Of a stretch of 64,000 nucleotides of DNA, positions 38,165-46,768 are shown piece by piece. A program made the position numbers and the translations under genes. Source of the stretch: Prevotella sp. (lineage in GTDB: Bacteria; Bacteroidota; Bacteroidia; Bacteroidales; Bacteroidaceae); the NCBI GenBank assembly GCA_017415455.1, contig JAFQGS010000078.1, positions 1-64,000 of the forward strand, read 5' to 3'. The notes beneath the pieces were generated by a model. It saw only the letters and a list, made by a program, of their open reading frames with translations. It was not told the origin of the DNA and ran no database searches. Position 1 is the first letter of the stretch, and each line of letters opens with the position of its first letter.

Positions 38165-39007
38165 ATGAAAAACAATAATATTATGGTAACAAAAGAATTG
38201 ATAAAGCAGGCTGAAATCAACCGGAAAAGGCTGATAGAGGTTATTTACAACGCAAAGGCGGGTCATATAGGTGGTGACTTGTCATGCCTTAATGTGCTTA
38301 CAGCACTTTATTTCAACATTCTTAATGTAGATGCCAACGACCCGAAGAATCCAAACAGAGACCGCTTCGTGCTCAGTAAGGGACATTGCGTGGAGTCATT
38401 GTACGTTGTACTGGAGGCTAAGGGATTTCTTACCAAGGAGGTGCTTGACACACTCGGACAGTACAAGTCTGTGCTTTCAGGACATCCAACGATAGAGGTA
38501 AGCGGCATAGAGGTGAACACAGGAGCACTGGGACACGGACTTCCTATAGGCGTGGGAATGGCTATCGCGGCTAAGATGGACAAGAAAGACTATAAGACAT
38601 ACGTGTTGATGGGCGACGGAGAGCAGGGAGAAGGATCGATATATGAGGCTGCCATGGCTGGAAACCAGTATAAACTGGACAACCTTGTTGCCATAATAGA
38701 CCGCAATCACTTGCAAATCAGCGGAAACACAGAGGATGTTATGGCACTGGATAATATCTATCAGAGATGGACTGCATTTGGTTGGGACGTGATAGAGATG
38801 AACGGTGACGACATGGAAAGCATCATATCTACATTCAACAGCATAGACTATAACAACGGAAAGCCACATCTCTTAGTGTCTGACACAACAAAGGGATATG
38901 GTGTCTCGTTTATGGAGAACATAGCGAAATGGCATCACGGAGTGCCTAATCAGGAACAATACGAGATGGCCATACAGGAAATCACAGAACGGATTAATAA
39001 CCTTTAA
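38165..39007 (+). CDS. aptA: Split transketolase, N-terminal subunit (predicted apulose-4-phosphate transketolase A)
   Basis: 280 residues, the thiamine diphosphate-binding half only. The ThDP motif begins 'LMGDGEQGEGSIYEAA' and ends near 'NLVAIIDRNHLQ'; 'VLSKGHCVESLYVVL' and 'GALGHGLPIGVGMA' are standard. Met7 (38183) is an alternative start. Split transketolases serve several pathways. The neighbours (pyrimidine-domain subunit, FGGY kinase, FucI-like isomerase) match the D-apiose transketolase pathway, in which apulose 4-phosphate plus glyceraldehyde 3-phosphate give xylulose 5-phosphate and dihydroxyacetone phosphate. The GH140 gene in the same window strengthens this. Transketolase half: near certain; apiose role: inference. 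Confidence 0.8.
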   Translation: MKNNNIMVTKELIKQAEINRKRLIEVIYNAKAGHIGGDLSCLNVLTALYFNILNVDANDPKNPNRDRFVLSKGHCVESLYVVLEAKGFLTKEVLDTLGQYKSVLSGHPTIEVSGIEVNTGALGHGLPIGVGMAIAAKMDKKDYKTYVLMGDGEQGEGSIYEAAMAGNQYKLDNLVAIIDRNHLQISGNTEDVMALDNIYQRWTAFGWDVIEMNGDDMESIISTFNSIDYNNGKPHLLVSDTTKGYGVSFMENIAKWHHGVPNQEQYEMAIQEITERINNL

Positions 39008-39020
39008 AAACTCGGAAAAC

Positions 39021-39947
39021 ATGATAGCTTGTAGAAAAAGTTTTACAGATACATTGCTTGAACTGGCAAAGAAGGATAAGGATATTATAGCAGTGACCTC
39101 TGATGCGAGAGGTTCGGTGACACTGGGCGACTTCGCTGACCAGCTGCCTGAGCAGTTTGTGGAGTGCGGTATTGCTGAGCAGGATGCGGTAGGTATATCT
39201 GCCGGACTGGCACACAGCGGTAAGAAGGTGTTTGTTTGCGGACCGGCTTGCTTCTATGTGGCAAGAAGTCTGGAGCAGGTGAAGGTTGACCTGGCTTACA
39301 GTGAGAATCCTGTTAAGATTCTTGGAGTGAGCGGTGGTGTGGCATATGGCGCTCTCGGAGCAACTCATCACAGTCTGCATGACATAGCAGCGTTGCGCAC
39401 ATTCCCTGGAATGAATATCGTTTTGCCATGCGACGCACGACAGACAAAGAAACTGGTGGAGCTTCTTGTTGACTATCCGCAGCCTGTTTACGTGCGTGTA
39501 GGACGTGCGGCGGTGCCTGAAGTGTATGAGAATGACGACTTTGAGTTTAAGATGGGCAAGGCAAACATGCTCCTTGACGGAAGCGATCTTACCATTATCG
39601 CTGCCGGAGAGACTGTTTATCATGCTTATCATGCTGGTCTGAAACTGAAGGAGCAGGGAATAAGCGCACGTGTGCTTGACATGTCGTGCATAAAGCCTTG
39701 TGACAAAGAGGCGGTGATAAAGGCGGCACAGGATACCAAGAGGATAATAACCGTAGAGGAGCACAGCATGTTCGGAGGACTGGGTGCTATGGTAACGGAG
39801 ATAATATCAGAGAATCCTGTTCCGGTAAGAATCATCGGCATACCTGACGAGAATGTTGTTCACGGAACCAATAAGGAAATATTCGCGCACTACGGACTTG
39901 ACACAGAGGGTATTGTTAAGAACGCAATAGACTTTTTGAAGAAATAA
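39021..39947 (+). CDS. aptB: Split transketolase, C-terminal subunit (predicted apulose-4-phosphate transketolase B)
   Basis: 308 residues holding the pyrimidine-binding and C-terminal domains. The catalytic Glu lies in 'ECGIAEQDAVGISAGLA', and 'THHSLHDIAALRTFPGMN' follows. It starts 13 bp after the N-terminal subunit, so the two are made together and should form a heterotetramer. The substrate call depends on context. Confidence 0.8.
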   Translation: MIACRKSFTDTLLELAKKDKDIIAVTSDARGSVTLGDFADQLPEQFVECGIAEQDAVGISAGLAHSGKKVFVCGPACFYVARSLEQVKVDLAYSENPVKILGVSGGVAYGALGATHHSLHDIAALRTFPGMNIVLPCDARQTKKLVELLVDYPQPVYVRVGRAAVPEVYENDDFEFKMGKANMLLDGSDLTIIAAGETVYHAYHAGLKLKEQGISARVLDMSCIKPCDKEAVIKAAQDTKRIITVEEHSMFGGLGAMVTEIISENPVPVRIIGIPDENVVHGTNKEIFAHYGLDTEGIVKNAIDFLKK

Positions 39948-39956
39948 AATAACATG

Positions 39957-39996
39957 GCGCTTCTGTCCGGTAACATCGTTTTACGGATAGAGGCGC
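39957..39996 (+). other. Intra-operon hairpin between aptB-like and aplK-like genes
   Basis: A 13-bp stem (39957-39969 with 39984-39996, two G-T pairs) with a 14-nt loop lies in the only wide gap (77 bp) of the operon. The following T-run is weak, so it may be an mRNA-stabilising or attenuating element rather than a full terminator. Confidence 0.55.
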
Positions 39997-40024
39997 TTTC
40001 TGTTTAACCATCAGATATAGTATT

Positions 40025-41503
40025 ATGAATTACATAATAGCAATAGACCAAAGCACATCGGCGACAAAGGCAATGCTCTTCAATGAGCAGTGTAACATGC
40101 TGAAGCGTGTCAATTCAGTGCATAAGCAGTATTATCCAAAGGCTGGATGGGTTGAGCATGATGCTGAGGAGATATTTGATAATGTGCTGAAGGCAACGGC
40201 AGAGCTGCTGAAGGATGAGGACATGAGCGGCAATACATATTCGCTTGCCATAACAAACCAACGCGAGACGGTGGTTGTATGGGATAAGAATACTGGCAAG
40301 CCGGTGTGTAATGCTGTTGTATGGCAGTGCATGAGAGGTGCGGATATATGCAATGAGCTTAAGGAAAAGGGTTACGGTAAGCTTGTACAGGAGAAGAGCG
40401 GACTGCTCATTGACCCTTATTTCGCGGCAAGTGGCGCCAAATGGATACTGGATAATGTGCCTGGAGCACGTCAGAAGGCGGAGCAGGGAGAACTGCTCAT
40501 GGGAACGATTGACAGCTGGCTGGTGTGGAAACTTACTGAGGGCAGAAATCATGTGAGTGACTATACCAACGCATCGCGCACCATGTTGATGAATATTCAT
40601 ACACTTGACTGGGATTATGAGTTGCTGAATCTGTTCACAATACCACGCTCAATGATGCCTGAGCTGCTCCCATGTGACGGCGTTTTTGGAGAGACAACAC
40701 TGGGAGGAATACTCAATGAGCCTATAACTATTGCCGGAGTGCTCGGCGACTCACATGGAGCGCTGGCAGGACAGATGTGCTTTGAGGCTGGACTTGGTAA
40801 GGCTACGTATGGCACAGGGTCGTCGGTAATGGTCAATATAGGTGAGAATGCGGCGCAAGCACCCGACGGACTGGTGACGTCTATTGGCTTTGCGGCTTGT
40901 GGAAAGGTGTTTTATGCGTTTGAGGGAAATATACATAGCACCGGCGCAACGCTCAAATGGCTTGAGCAACAGCTGAAGATGATTTCCTCTCCGGCAGAGG
41001 TTGAGGCAGAGGCAACATCGGTGGAGAACAGCGGCGGTGTGTATTTTGTTCCTGCTTTTGCTGGTCTTGGAGCGCCATGGTGGAACGACAGCGTTAAGGC
41101 TGCTGTCTTCGGAATGACTCTTGCGACAACAAGGGCTCACTTCTTAAGGGCGGCTCTTGAGTCGATTGCTTATCAGGTGAACGACCTTGTGCAGGCAATG
41201 ATAGTGAAGGCGGGCATAGAATTGAAGGAACTGCGTGTGGATGGCGGTCCTACAAAGAACCACTTCCTGATGCAATTCCAGGCTGATTGTCTGCGTGTTC
41301 CTATCAACTGTTCTGACGTTGAGGAGGCTTCGGCACTTGGAGCAGTGGTGATGAACGGTCTGTCGCGTAAGGTTTGGGCAAGCTTTGAGGAGGTGGCCAG
41401 ACTGCGAAAAGGCAAGTGGCGTCTTGAGGCTCAGGATAATGAGGATAGCATAAAGAGCCTTGTTGACGGATGGCATGCCGCAGTAGGACAGTTGATAAAA
41501 TAA
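40025..41503 (+). CDS. aplK: FGGY family carbohydrate kinase (predicted D-apulose kinase)
   Basis: 492 residues. N-terminal ATPase signature 'IAIDQSTSATKAMLF', FGGY signatures 'ALAGQMCFEAGLGKATYGTG' and 'LRVDGGPTKNHFLMQFQA', all in the expected order. By sequence it is close to glycerol kinases, but no glycerol facilitator or dehydrogenase is near. Lying between a split transketolase and a FucI-like isomerase, it fits apulose kinase of the D-apiose route. Glycerol kinase is the main alternative. Confidence 0.75.
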   Translation: MNYIIAIDQSTSATKAMLFNEQCNMLKRVNSVHKQYYPKAGWVEHDAEEIFDNVLKATAELLKDEDMSGNTYSLAITNQRETVVVWDKNTGKPVCNAVVWQCMRGADICNELKEKGYGKLVQEKSGLLIDPYFAASGAKWILDNVPGARQKAEQGELLMGTIDSWLVWKLTEGRNHVSDYTNASRTMLMNIHTLDWDYELLNLFTIPRSMMPELLPCDGVFGETTLGGILNEPITIAGVLGDSHGALAGQMCFEAGLGKATYGTGSSVMVNIGENAAQAPDGLVTSIGFAACGKVFYAFEGNIHSTGATLKWLEQQLKMISSPAEVEAEATSVENSGGVYFVPAFAGLGAPWWNDSVKAAVFGMTLATTRAHFLRAALESIAYQVNDLVQAMIVKAGIELKELRVDGGPTKNHFLMQFQADCLRVPINCSDVEEASALGAVVMNGLSRKVWASFEEVARLRKGKWRLEAQDNEDSIKSLVDGWHAAVGQLIK

Positions 41504-41536
41504 GGATAATGTTGAACTAAAAATATATAACTTACA

Positions 41537-42964
41537 ATGAAAAACAAGAAAAAACTCTGCTTTGGTGTGATAATCGGTACCAGAGCATACTTCAACTCAG
41601 AGCTTGCAAGAGATGTTCGCAAGCACCTTCTGAAGACTATTGAAGAGCAAGGATATGAGTATGTTATTCTTCCTGAGGATGCAACACCTACTGGAAGCAG
41701 CAGTATTGAGACTCGTGAGGACGGTCTTAAGTGTGCGGAACTGTTCCGCCAGAATCGCGACAGGATAGATGGTATCATCGTTTCTTTGCCAAACTTCGGT
41801 TTTGAGATAGGTATTATCAATGCTATTAGCGTGGCAGATCTGCGTGTTCCTGTGCTTGTTCAGGCTTGTGATGATGAGAACGACAAGGTGGATCTTGACA
41901 GTCGTCGTGACGCATTCTGTGGAAAGATATCTGTTTGCAATAACCTTTACCAGTACGGAATACCTTTCACCGACACCACACTGCACACATATTCAATCTA
42001 TTCAGATATGCTCGTGAAGGACATTAACAAGTTTGCGGCTATTTGCCGAGTTGTTAATGGACTGAAACATGCGCGCATCGGACAGATAGGTACACGTCCT
42101 TTAGGATTCAATACATGCCGTGCCAGTGAGAAACTGTTGCAGGCATCTGGCATAACTGTTGTGCCGGCAGACCTCAGTGAGGTTATTTTCGCAGCGCAGA
42201 AGATTGACAACAACGACCCAGAGCTGGTTGCACAGATGGAGAAAGTGTGCAATTATGCAAGCGTTCCGGAAGCATACAAGGAGAAACTTACCATTCAGGC
42301 TAAGTTCGGTCTTGCCGTAGAGCGTTGGGTTGAGGCCAACCAGGTGGACGCTGTTGCCATTCAGTGCTGGGATTCTCTTGAGCAGAACTATGGCTGTGCG
42401 GCATGTGTTACGATGAGTATGCTTAGCGACAAGGGCATACCTGCAGCTTGTGAGACAGATATTGCGGGTGCTGTGTCTATGCTTGCTCTTACTCTTGCCT
42501 CTCAGAATGCACCTGCATTGGCAGACTGGAACAATAACTTCGCAGAGGAAAGAAACAAGTGTGTTTGTACACACTGCGGTAATTTCCCACGCGGCTTCGT
42601 AGGAAACAACGACCTGAAGCTTGGTCCTCTCGGAGTGCTTGGACGTACATTGGGTAAGATAAATACCTTCGGTGCGGTTTATGCAAAGGTTAGTGAGGGT
42701 GACTTTACATATTTCAGAATATCTACCGACGACACAAAGGGTTGCATAAAGGCATATCTTGGAGAAGGTAAGATGACCAACGATCCATACGGAATGGACG
42801 GATGCATCGTTGTAACAGAGGTTCCTGAGTTGCAGAAACTCATGAAATACATCTGCAAGAATGGTTTTGAGCATCATGTGGCGATGGTTCGCGGCGAGGT
42901 GGCTGGCATCATCCAGGAGGCTATAGAAAGCTATATCGGATGGAATCTTTATGTGCATGAGTAA
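41537..42964 (+). CDS. apsI: L-fucose/L-arabinose isomerase-fold protein (predicted D-apiose isomerase)
   Basis: 475 residues of the FucI/AraA fold: Rossmann-like N-terminus ('GVIIGTRAYFNSELARDV', 'DGIIVSLPNFG'), middle 'AIQCWDSLEQNYGCAACVTMS' and 'GIPAACETDIAGAVSM' with the acidic metal ligands, and C-terminal 'HCGNFPRGF'. Interconversion of an aldose and a ketose is expected. As the fourth gene of the operon it would supply apulose to the kinase. Which isomerase family the characterised apiose isomerases belong to I recall only loosely, so the symbol is tentative. Confidence 0.65.
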   Translation: MKNKKKLCFGVIIGTRAYFNSELARDVRKHLLKTIEEQGYEYVILPEDATPTGSSSIETREDGLKCAELFRQNRDRIDGIIVSLPNFGFEIGIINAISVADLRVPVLVQACDDENDKVDLDSRRDAFCGKISVCNNLYQYGIPFTDTTLHTYSIYSDMLVKDINKFAAICRVVNGLKHARIGQIGTRPLGFNTCRASEKLLQASGITVVPADLSEVIFAAQKIDNNDPELVAQMEKVCNYASVPEAYKEKLTIQAKFGLAVERWVEANQVDAVAIQCWDSLEQNYGCAACVTMSMLSDKGIPAACETDIAGAVSMLALTLASQNAPALADWNNNFAEERNKCVCTHCGNFPRGFVGNNDLKLGPLGVLGRTLGKINTFGAVYAKVSEGDFTYFRISTDDTKGCIKAYLGEGKMTNDPYGMDGCIVVTEVPELQKLMKYICKNGFEHHVAMVRGEVAGIIQEAIESYIGWNLYVHE

Positions 42965-43031
42965 CATATGGAGGTCTTGTTTATTATAATAAGGTAATAA
43001 GTAATTCCTAACGAAAACATTTCATAACACG

Positions 43032-43074
43032 TCCGCAATGTCTTCTTTTAGAGGCATTGCGGATACTTTTTTTG
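43032..43074 (+). terminator. Terminator of the apiose-type operon
   Basis: 9-bp perfect stem (43032-43040 with 43055-43063) followed by a run of seven T. Confidence 0.85.
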
Positions 43075-43212
43075 TGCGAATGGAATATTTATAAATTGTT
43101 TTCCATGTGAGATTTTAATGTCGTTGAGTAAGCAATAATGGGTGAAAAAGCATCATTTTTCAAATAAACAGTCAAAAAAACATACATTAATGCTTATATT
43201 TAACTGTTATAG

Positions 43213-43243
43213 TTTGCATTTTGAACTTTTATGAGTAATTTTG
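43213..43243 (+). promoter_or_regulatory. Promoter of the tryptophanase-like gene
   Basis: TTTG (43213-43216), 19 bp, TAATTTTG (43236-43243). It overlaps the longest open frame (from 43241) and so decides for the ATG at 43295; leader 51 nt. Confidence 0.7.
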
Positions 43244-43294
43244 TTGCAATTTGAAAAAAATAGTAAAACAACAAATAAAAATATTAAGGTAAAA

Positions 43295-44746
43295 ATGTCA
43301 CAAGTAAAATTTTACGATTCAGACCAGCAGGTACCATTGGAGATGCACAAGGTGCGCATGGTACAAAAGCTAAGCCTTCTTCCTGTTGAGGAGCGCTTGA
43401 AGAAGATACAATCAGCGGGTAATAATACATTCCTTTTGGAGAACCGCGACATATATCTTGATATGCTCACCGATTCGGGAGTAAATGCCATGACCGACTT
43501 GCAGATGGCTGCCTCAATGCGTGCTGACGACTCGTATGCGGGTTCGGAGACATTCCGTCGTGTTAAGGAGGCGGTGAAGGAAGTGTTCGGTACAGACAAT
43601 GTACTGCCGGCACACCAGGGACGTGCATGTGAGAATATCCTTGCTTCGGCATTGGTTAAACCAGGACAGGTGGCACTTATGAACTTCCACTTCACAACAA
43701 CCAAGGCTCACATCACACGTATGGGTGGAACAGTAGAGGAACTGGTGCATGAAAAAGGACTAAGACCACAGTCAAACGAGCCGTTTAAGGGTGATTTCGA
43801 CCTTAGACGTCTGCGTGCCACAATAAAGGAGAAAGGTGCGGAGAATGTTGCTTTTGTGCGTGTTGAGGCAGGTACCAACCTTATCGGAGGCCAGCCAGTG
43901 TCACTTGAAAACATGCTTGCTGTTACAGACATCTGTCATGACAATGGTATTATAAGCGTGCTTGACGCATCATTGCTTCAGGACAATGTATATTTCATGA
44001 AGACCCGTGAGGCTCGTTGCAAGTATATGGATGTTAAGGCTATCTATCATCTGCTTGCCGACCACTTTGACATTATATATTTCTCTGCCCGCAAGCTTGG
44101 ATTTGCAAAGGGAGGTATCATCACAAGCAAGGATCCTAAATATACTAAGATGATGATGGAATATATTCCTCTTTATGAGGGATTCCTCACATACGGTGGT
44201 ATAGACGTCCGCACAATGGAGGCTATGGCACAAGGTCTTTACGAGAGCCTTGACATGGAGTATATCAACCAGGGACCTGAGTTTATCAATTATCTGGCAA
44301 AAGAGCTTGATGACTATGGCGTGCCGGTAATTCTGCCAGCCGGTGGTCTTGGCTGCCATCTCAATGCAGGAGCCTTCATTCCAAACATGCCTCACGACCA
44401 GTATCCTGCTGCTGCCGTTGCCGCAGCTCTCTATATTGCCGGCGGTATACGTGGTATGGAGCGCGGAACACTCTCTGAGCAGCGCAACCCAGATGGCACA
44501 GAGCCGTTTGCTGAATTGGAGCTCATGCGTCTTGCCGTGCCTCGTCGTGTGTACACACTTTCACAGTTGAAGTATGTGGCAGACCGTGTTAAGTGGCTTT
44601 GGGATAACAGAGAACTGATTGGCGGACTCGAGTGGGTAGAAGAGCCATCTGTGCTCCGTTTCTTCTTCGGCCGTCTGAAGGAGATTGGTTACTGGCAGGA
44701 GCAGTTGGCGCAGAAATTCCGTGAGGACTTCGGTGATTCACTGTAA
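43295..44746 (+). CDS. Tryptophanase / beta-eliminating lyase family protein, divergent subgroup
   Basis: 483 residues from 'MSQVKFYDSDQQVP'. Fold type I PLP enzyme close to tryptophanase and tyrosine phenol-lyase: 'TFLLENRDIYLDMLTDSGVNAM', here read as NRDIYLDMLTDSG; 'ADDSYAGSETF' with the active Tyr, 'LPAHQGRACENIL', 'VPRRVYTLSQ'. The PLP Lys sits in 'FSARKLGFAKGG' rather than the usual SxKKD. The Arg that follows 'DAT' in tyrosine phenol-lyase and contacts PLP is Leu here ('DASLLQDNVYF'). This matches a subgroup that Bacteroidetes genomes label tryptophanase, but substrate use is uncertain; indole formation should not be assumed. Confidence 0.8.
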   Translation: MSQVKFYDSDQQVPLEMHKVRMVQKLSLLPVEERLKKIQSAGNNTFLLENRDIYLDMLTDSGVNAMTDLQMAASMRADDSYAGSETFRRVKEAVKEVFGTDNVLPAHQGRACENILASALVKPGQVALMNFHFTTTKAHITRMGGTVEELVHEKGLRPQSNEPFKGDFDLRRLRATIKEKGAENVAFVRVEAGTNLIGGQPVSLENMLAVTDICHDNGIISVLDASLLQDNVYFMKTREARCKYMDVKAIYHLLADHFDIIYFSARKLGFAKGGIITSKDPKYTKMMMEYIPLYEGFLTYGGIDVRTMEAMAQGLYESLDMEYINQGPEFINYLAKELDDYGVPVILPAGGLGCHLNAGAFIPNMPHDQYPAAAVAAALYIAGGIRGMERGTLSEQRNPDGTEPFAELELMRLAVPRRVYTLSQLKYVADRVKWLWDNRELIGGLEWVEEPSVLRFFFGRLKEIGYWQEQLAQKFREDFGDSL

Positions 44747-44831
44747 GCTGTTGGCTTAAAAAACATTGCATTATTGATATGCCCTCCATAATATAATAAG
44801 GTATAGGGAGAGGCGGAGAATATATTATAAC

Positions 44832-44877
44832 AAAGGGGCGGATGTGTAAGAATCCGCCCCTTTGTTTGTCTTTTTTT
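44832..44877 (+). terminator. Terminator after the tryptophanase-like gene
   Basis: Perfect 12-bp stem (44832-44843 with 44852-44863), 8-nt loop, T-rich tail. Confidence 0.9.
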
Positions 44878-44936
44878 GAGTTATGTGAGTTGTTCCTTCC
44901 TTGAGTCTTTAACCCAAACCTAACGACCGGTTTTGG

Positions 44937-45629
44937 TTAAAGCATAATGCTTTTAATGAGAAACCATATAACAGGCACCAGCAGTGACGGCAGCATATTC
45001 AGCGTCTTGCAGTCCTTCAGCTTAAGCAGCGACAGCCCTGAAGCCACAATCATCAGTCCGCCCACAATAAGCAGTTCTGCCATTAAAGCCTCGCTGACGG
45101 CAGTGCTCGACACCTTTGCCACCACGTAGAACAGTCCCTGCCAGCAGAAGAGCACAGGCGCCGCAAGTATCATCCATATACCGTATGTGCTGGCAAAAAC
45201 GGTTGACGTCACCAAGTCGAGCGTTGCGTTTGTGTAGAGGAAAGTGTTATCTCCCTTCAATGCGCTTATCACAGGTCCCAGCATGGCAAGCGGACCAATG
45301 CAGTATAGCAGTATGGCAGTAGACAATCCGTCGGCAAGGTTGTTGCCATTGTTCTTTTTGGAGCGTTTGTTTACCAGTTTTGTGAAGCGTCCGTCAAGGT
45401 TCAGCGCAGTGCCCACAACGCTTCCTATGGCAATAGACACGATGAACAGCACCGGATACTCGCTCTTGCCGAAGTTGCTTATCACGGCATTAAGCCCTAT
45501 ACCGAGGCATGCCAGCCCCAGTCCTGTATATAAAGTGTCCTTGTATTTCTCTTTTATTCCCCTGTTCATCACAGCTCCCACTATGCTGCCAACTATTATC
45601 GTACAGGTGTTTACAATTGTTCCTATCAT
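44937..45629 (-). CDS. DUF554 family membrane protein
   Basis: 230 residues, about seven hydrophobic helices. Starts 'MIGTIVNTCTIIVGSIVGA' and contains 'GLGLACLGIGLNAVIS' and 'YCIGPLAMLGPVISALKGD', typical of the YdfK/YqgA (DUF554) family of putative transporters. Function unknown. Confidence 0.9.
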   Translation of the reverse strand: MIGTIVNTCTIIVGSIVGAVMNRGIKEKYKDTLYTGLGLACLGIGLNAVISNFGKSEYPVLFIVSIAIGSVVGTALNLDGRFTKLVNKRSKKNNGNNLADGLSTAILLYCIGPLAMLGPVISALKGDNTFLYTNATLDLVTSTVFASTYGIWMILAAPVLFCWQGLFYVVAKVSSTAVSEALMAELLIVGGLMIVASGLSLLKLKDCKTLNMLPSLLVPVIWFLIKSIML

Positions 45630-45719
45630 CCTTGTTCTGAAGTTGTTTGTTAGCGCAAAGGTACAATAAAGAAATGAAAGAGAGAGTCAGGAACTGTAAT
45701 ATTCTTGTTCTTTGATGTG

Positions 45720-45755
45720 TAAAAAAAAGAAAAACGTGAGAGCCACTCACGTTTT
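45720..45755 (-). terminator. Minus-strand terminator of the small secreted-protein gene
   Basis: Perfect 10-bp stem (45731-45740 with 45746-45755), 5-nt loop, then eight or more T reading leftward. It is 80 bp downstream of the small gene. Confidence 0.85.
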
Positions 45756-45835
45756 CCTGAAAGATATTTTATTCTAAAAAATAATAATATCGGGCGAATT
45801 GTTATTCACAAAGTGAAAATTCTTAGCAGATTCTG

Positions 45836-46204
45836 TTATTTACATTCCCAAGAGATAGTAGATTCTGTAGTAGAATAATTTGTTTTCTTTTCACCATCTC
45901 TAGTAAAACTTGCATTTCCTCCGACTTCACCACGTACTTTACCTGTAATACCATTGGTTTCAGCACCAGCATTTCCTTTTACTCCTCCACCGTAGTGATT
46001 TTGTGTACCCTCATGTTTGCCACTATATGTAGTAGTACTTGTTCCTGAGTATCGTACATTACCCTCTCCGCAAAAAGCTTCTGCTTCTTTTTTAATTTCA
46101 CTATAACTTCTCTTAGGAGGATCGTCTGGGCGTATCTGTGAGTTTGAATTAGCACTTAATGTTACCATTAACATTGATAGCATAACAAAATATAACTTCT
46201 TCAT
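45836..46204 (-). CDS. Small secreted Gly/Thr-rich protein of unknown function
   Basis: 122 residues. A signal peptide precedes a charged stretch with one Cys ('EAEAFCGEGNVRY') and a Gly/Asn/Thr-rich low-complexity half ('GGGVKGNAGAETNGITG', 'GEVGGNASFT'), closing with a second Cys two residues from the end ('SWECK'). The two Cys may pair. The second half resembles repetitive beta or amyloid-like surface proteins only in composition. It has a strong terminator of its own and sits in an AT-rich island between ordinary genes. I recognise no family. Confidence 0.65.
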   Translation of the reverse strand: MKKLYFVMLSMLMVTLSANSNSQIRPDDPPKRSYSEIKKEAEAFCGEGNVRYSGTSTTTYSGKHEGTQNHYGGGVKGNAGAETNGITGKVRGEVGGNASFTRDGEKKTNYSTTESTISWECK

Positions 46205-46321
46205 GTTTTCTTATTTTAAATAATATTCCTACTCACTTAACGGCTTTTCAGTTACTCCGTTGTTCCTACGAGACTTAAAGAATACGCACAAAAAAAGCGC
46301 GGAACTTTTTAGTGCATTCCC

Positions 46322-46436
46322 GTTCGAAGGTGTTTGGCGTAACCCTGCAGCAGAATAACCAAAAGCCCACGCTATATAGCGCGAGCATTTTCGCTAATAT
46401 TCATGCTGCTTCTTTTAGTCGCCAAACTTTACGAAC
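46322..46436. ncRNA. Candidate structured RNA or folded DNA element (115 nt)
   Basis: GTTCG (46322-46326) pairs with CGAAC (46432-46436) and TTTGGCG (46333-46339) with CGCCAAA (46420-46426); weaker pairs in between make a nearly continuous 15-bp base stem. Inside, GCAGCA (46347-46352) pairs with TGCTGC (46404-46409). The palindrome CGCTATATAGCG (46370-46381) and GCGA/TCGC form the tip. Strand is unknown. It lies 118 bp upstream of the small secreted-protein gene. Confidence 0.45.
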
Positions 46437-46730
46437 GCAGAATAAAGCTAAAACGCTTTTCCAATATGTATTTTAAATGTGCGTATCTGACTATACGCTA
46501 TGTTTCATTGGCAATAATTTTAGTTAATAATTGAATTGTCGCTACAAATATAACATAATTTTTCAAGAACAAATTATTTAATGGTAAAAATATAGTATTA
46601 TATGTTGTAAGATATTTACAAATATTTCCAATAATCAAACTTGCAAAATTTGATTAAAAGACTCTCATCCAAAATACTTTTTAGGCATAACTTGCGTTAT
46701 AAATTCAGCAGGGCAGGCAAATTATGATAA

Positions 46731-46743
46731 ATAGCCTGCGTGA
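46731..46743 (+). repeat. 13-bp direct repeat, copy 1
   Basis: ATAGCCTGCGTGA, 26 bp before the HAD gene start. An identical copy is at 48361-48373, 10 bp after the xerD stop. Confidence 0.7.
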
Positions 46744-46768
46744 TAAATGTACATAAAAATATATAGCT

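Larger units (their letters stand above)
46205..46768. other. AT-rich gene-free island
   Basis: 564 bp without a gene. It contains the large foldable element at 46322-46436 and one copy of a 13-bp repeat (46731-46743). The rest is very AT-rich with no feature I can name. Confidence 0.6.

Noticed and set aside
40025..41503. Plain glycerol kinase annotation
   Set aside because: Sequence is close to GlpK, but no glpF or glpD is nearby and the operon partners suit a pentulose kinase; kept as the main alternative.
43241..43294. Upstream extension of the tryptophanase-like protein
   Set aside because: It overlaps the -7 box; the family start is at 43295.
46322..46436. Integron attC site
   Set aside because: It folds like one, but the core sites RYYYAAC and GTTRRRY are not at the stem base on either strand, and no integron integrase is near (47439 is a XerD).
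46322..46436. tmRNA or tRNA-like T-arm (GTTCGAA)
   Set aside because: The flanking bases do not form a 5-bp T-stem, and no acceptor stem or resume-codon frame is visible.
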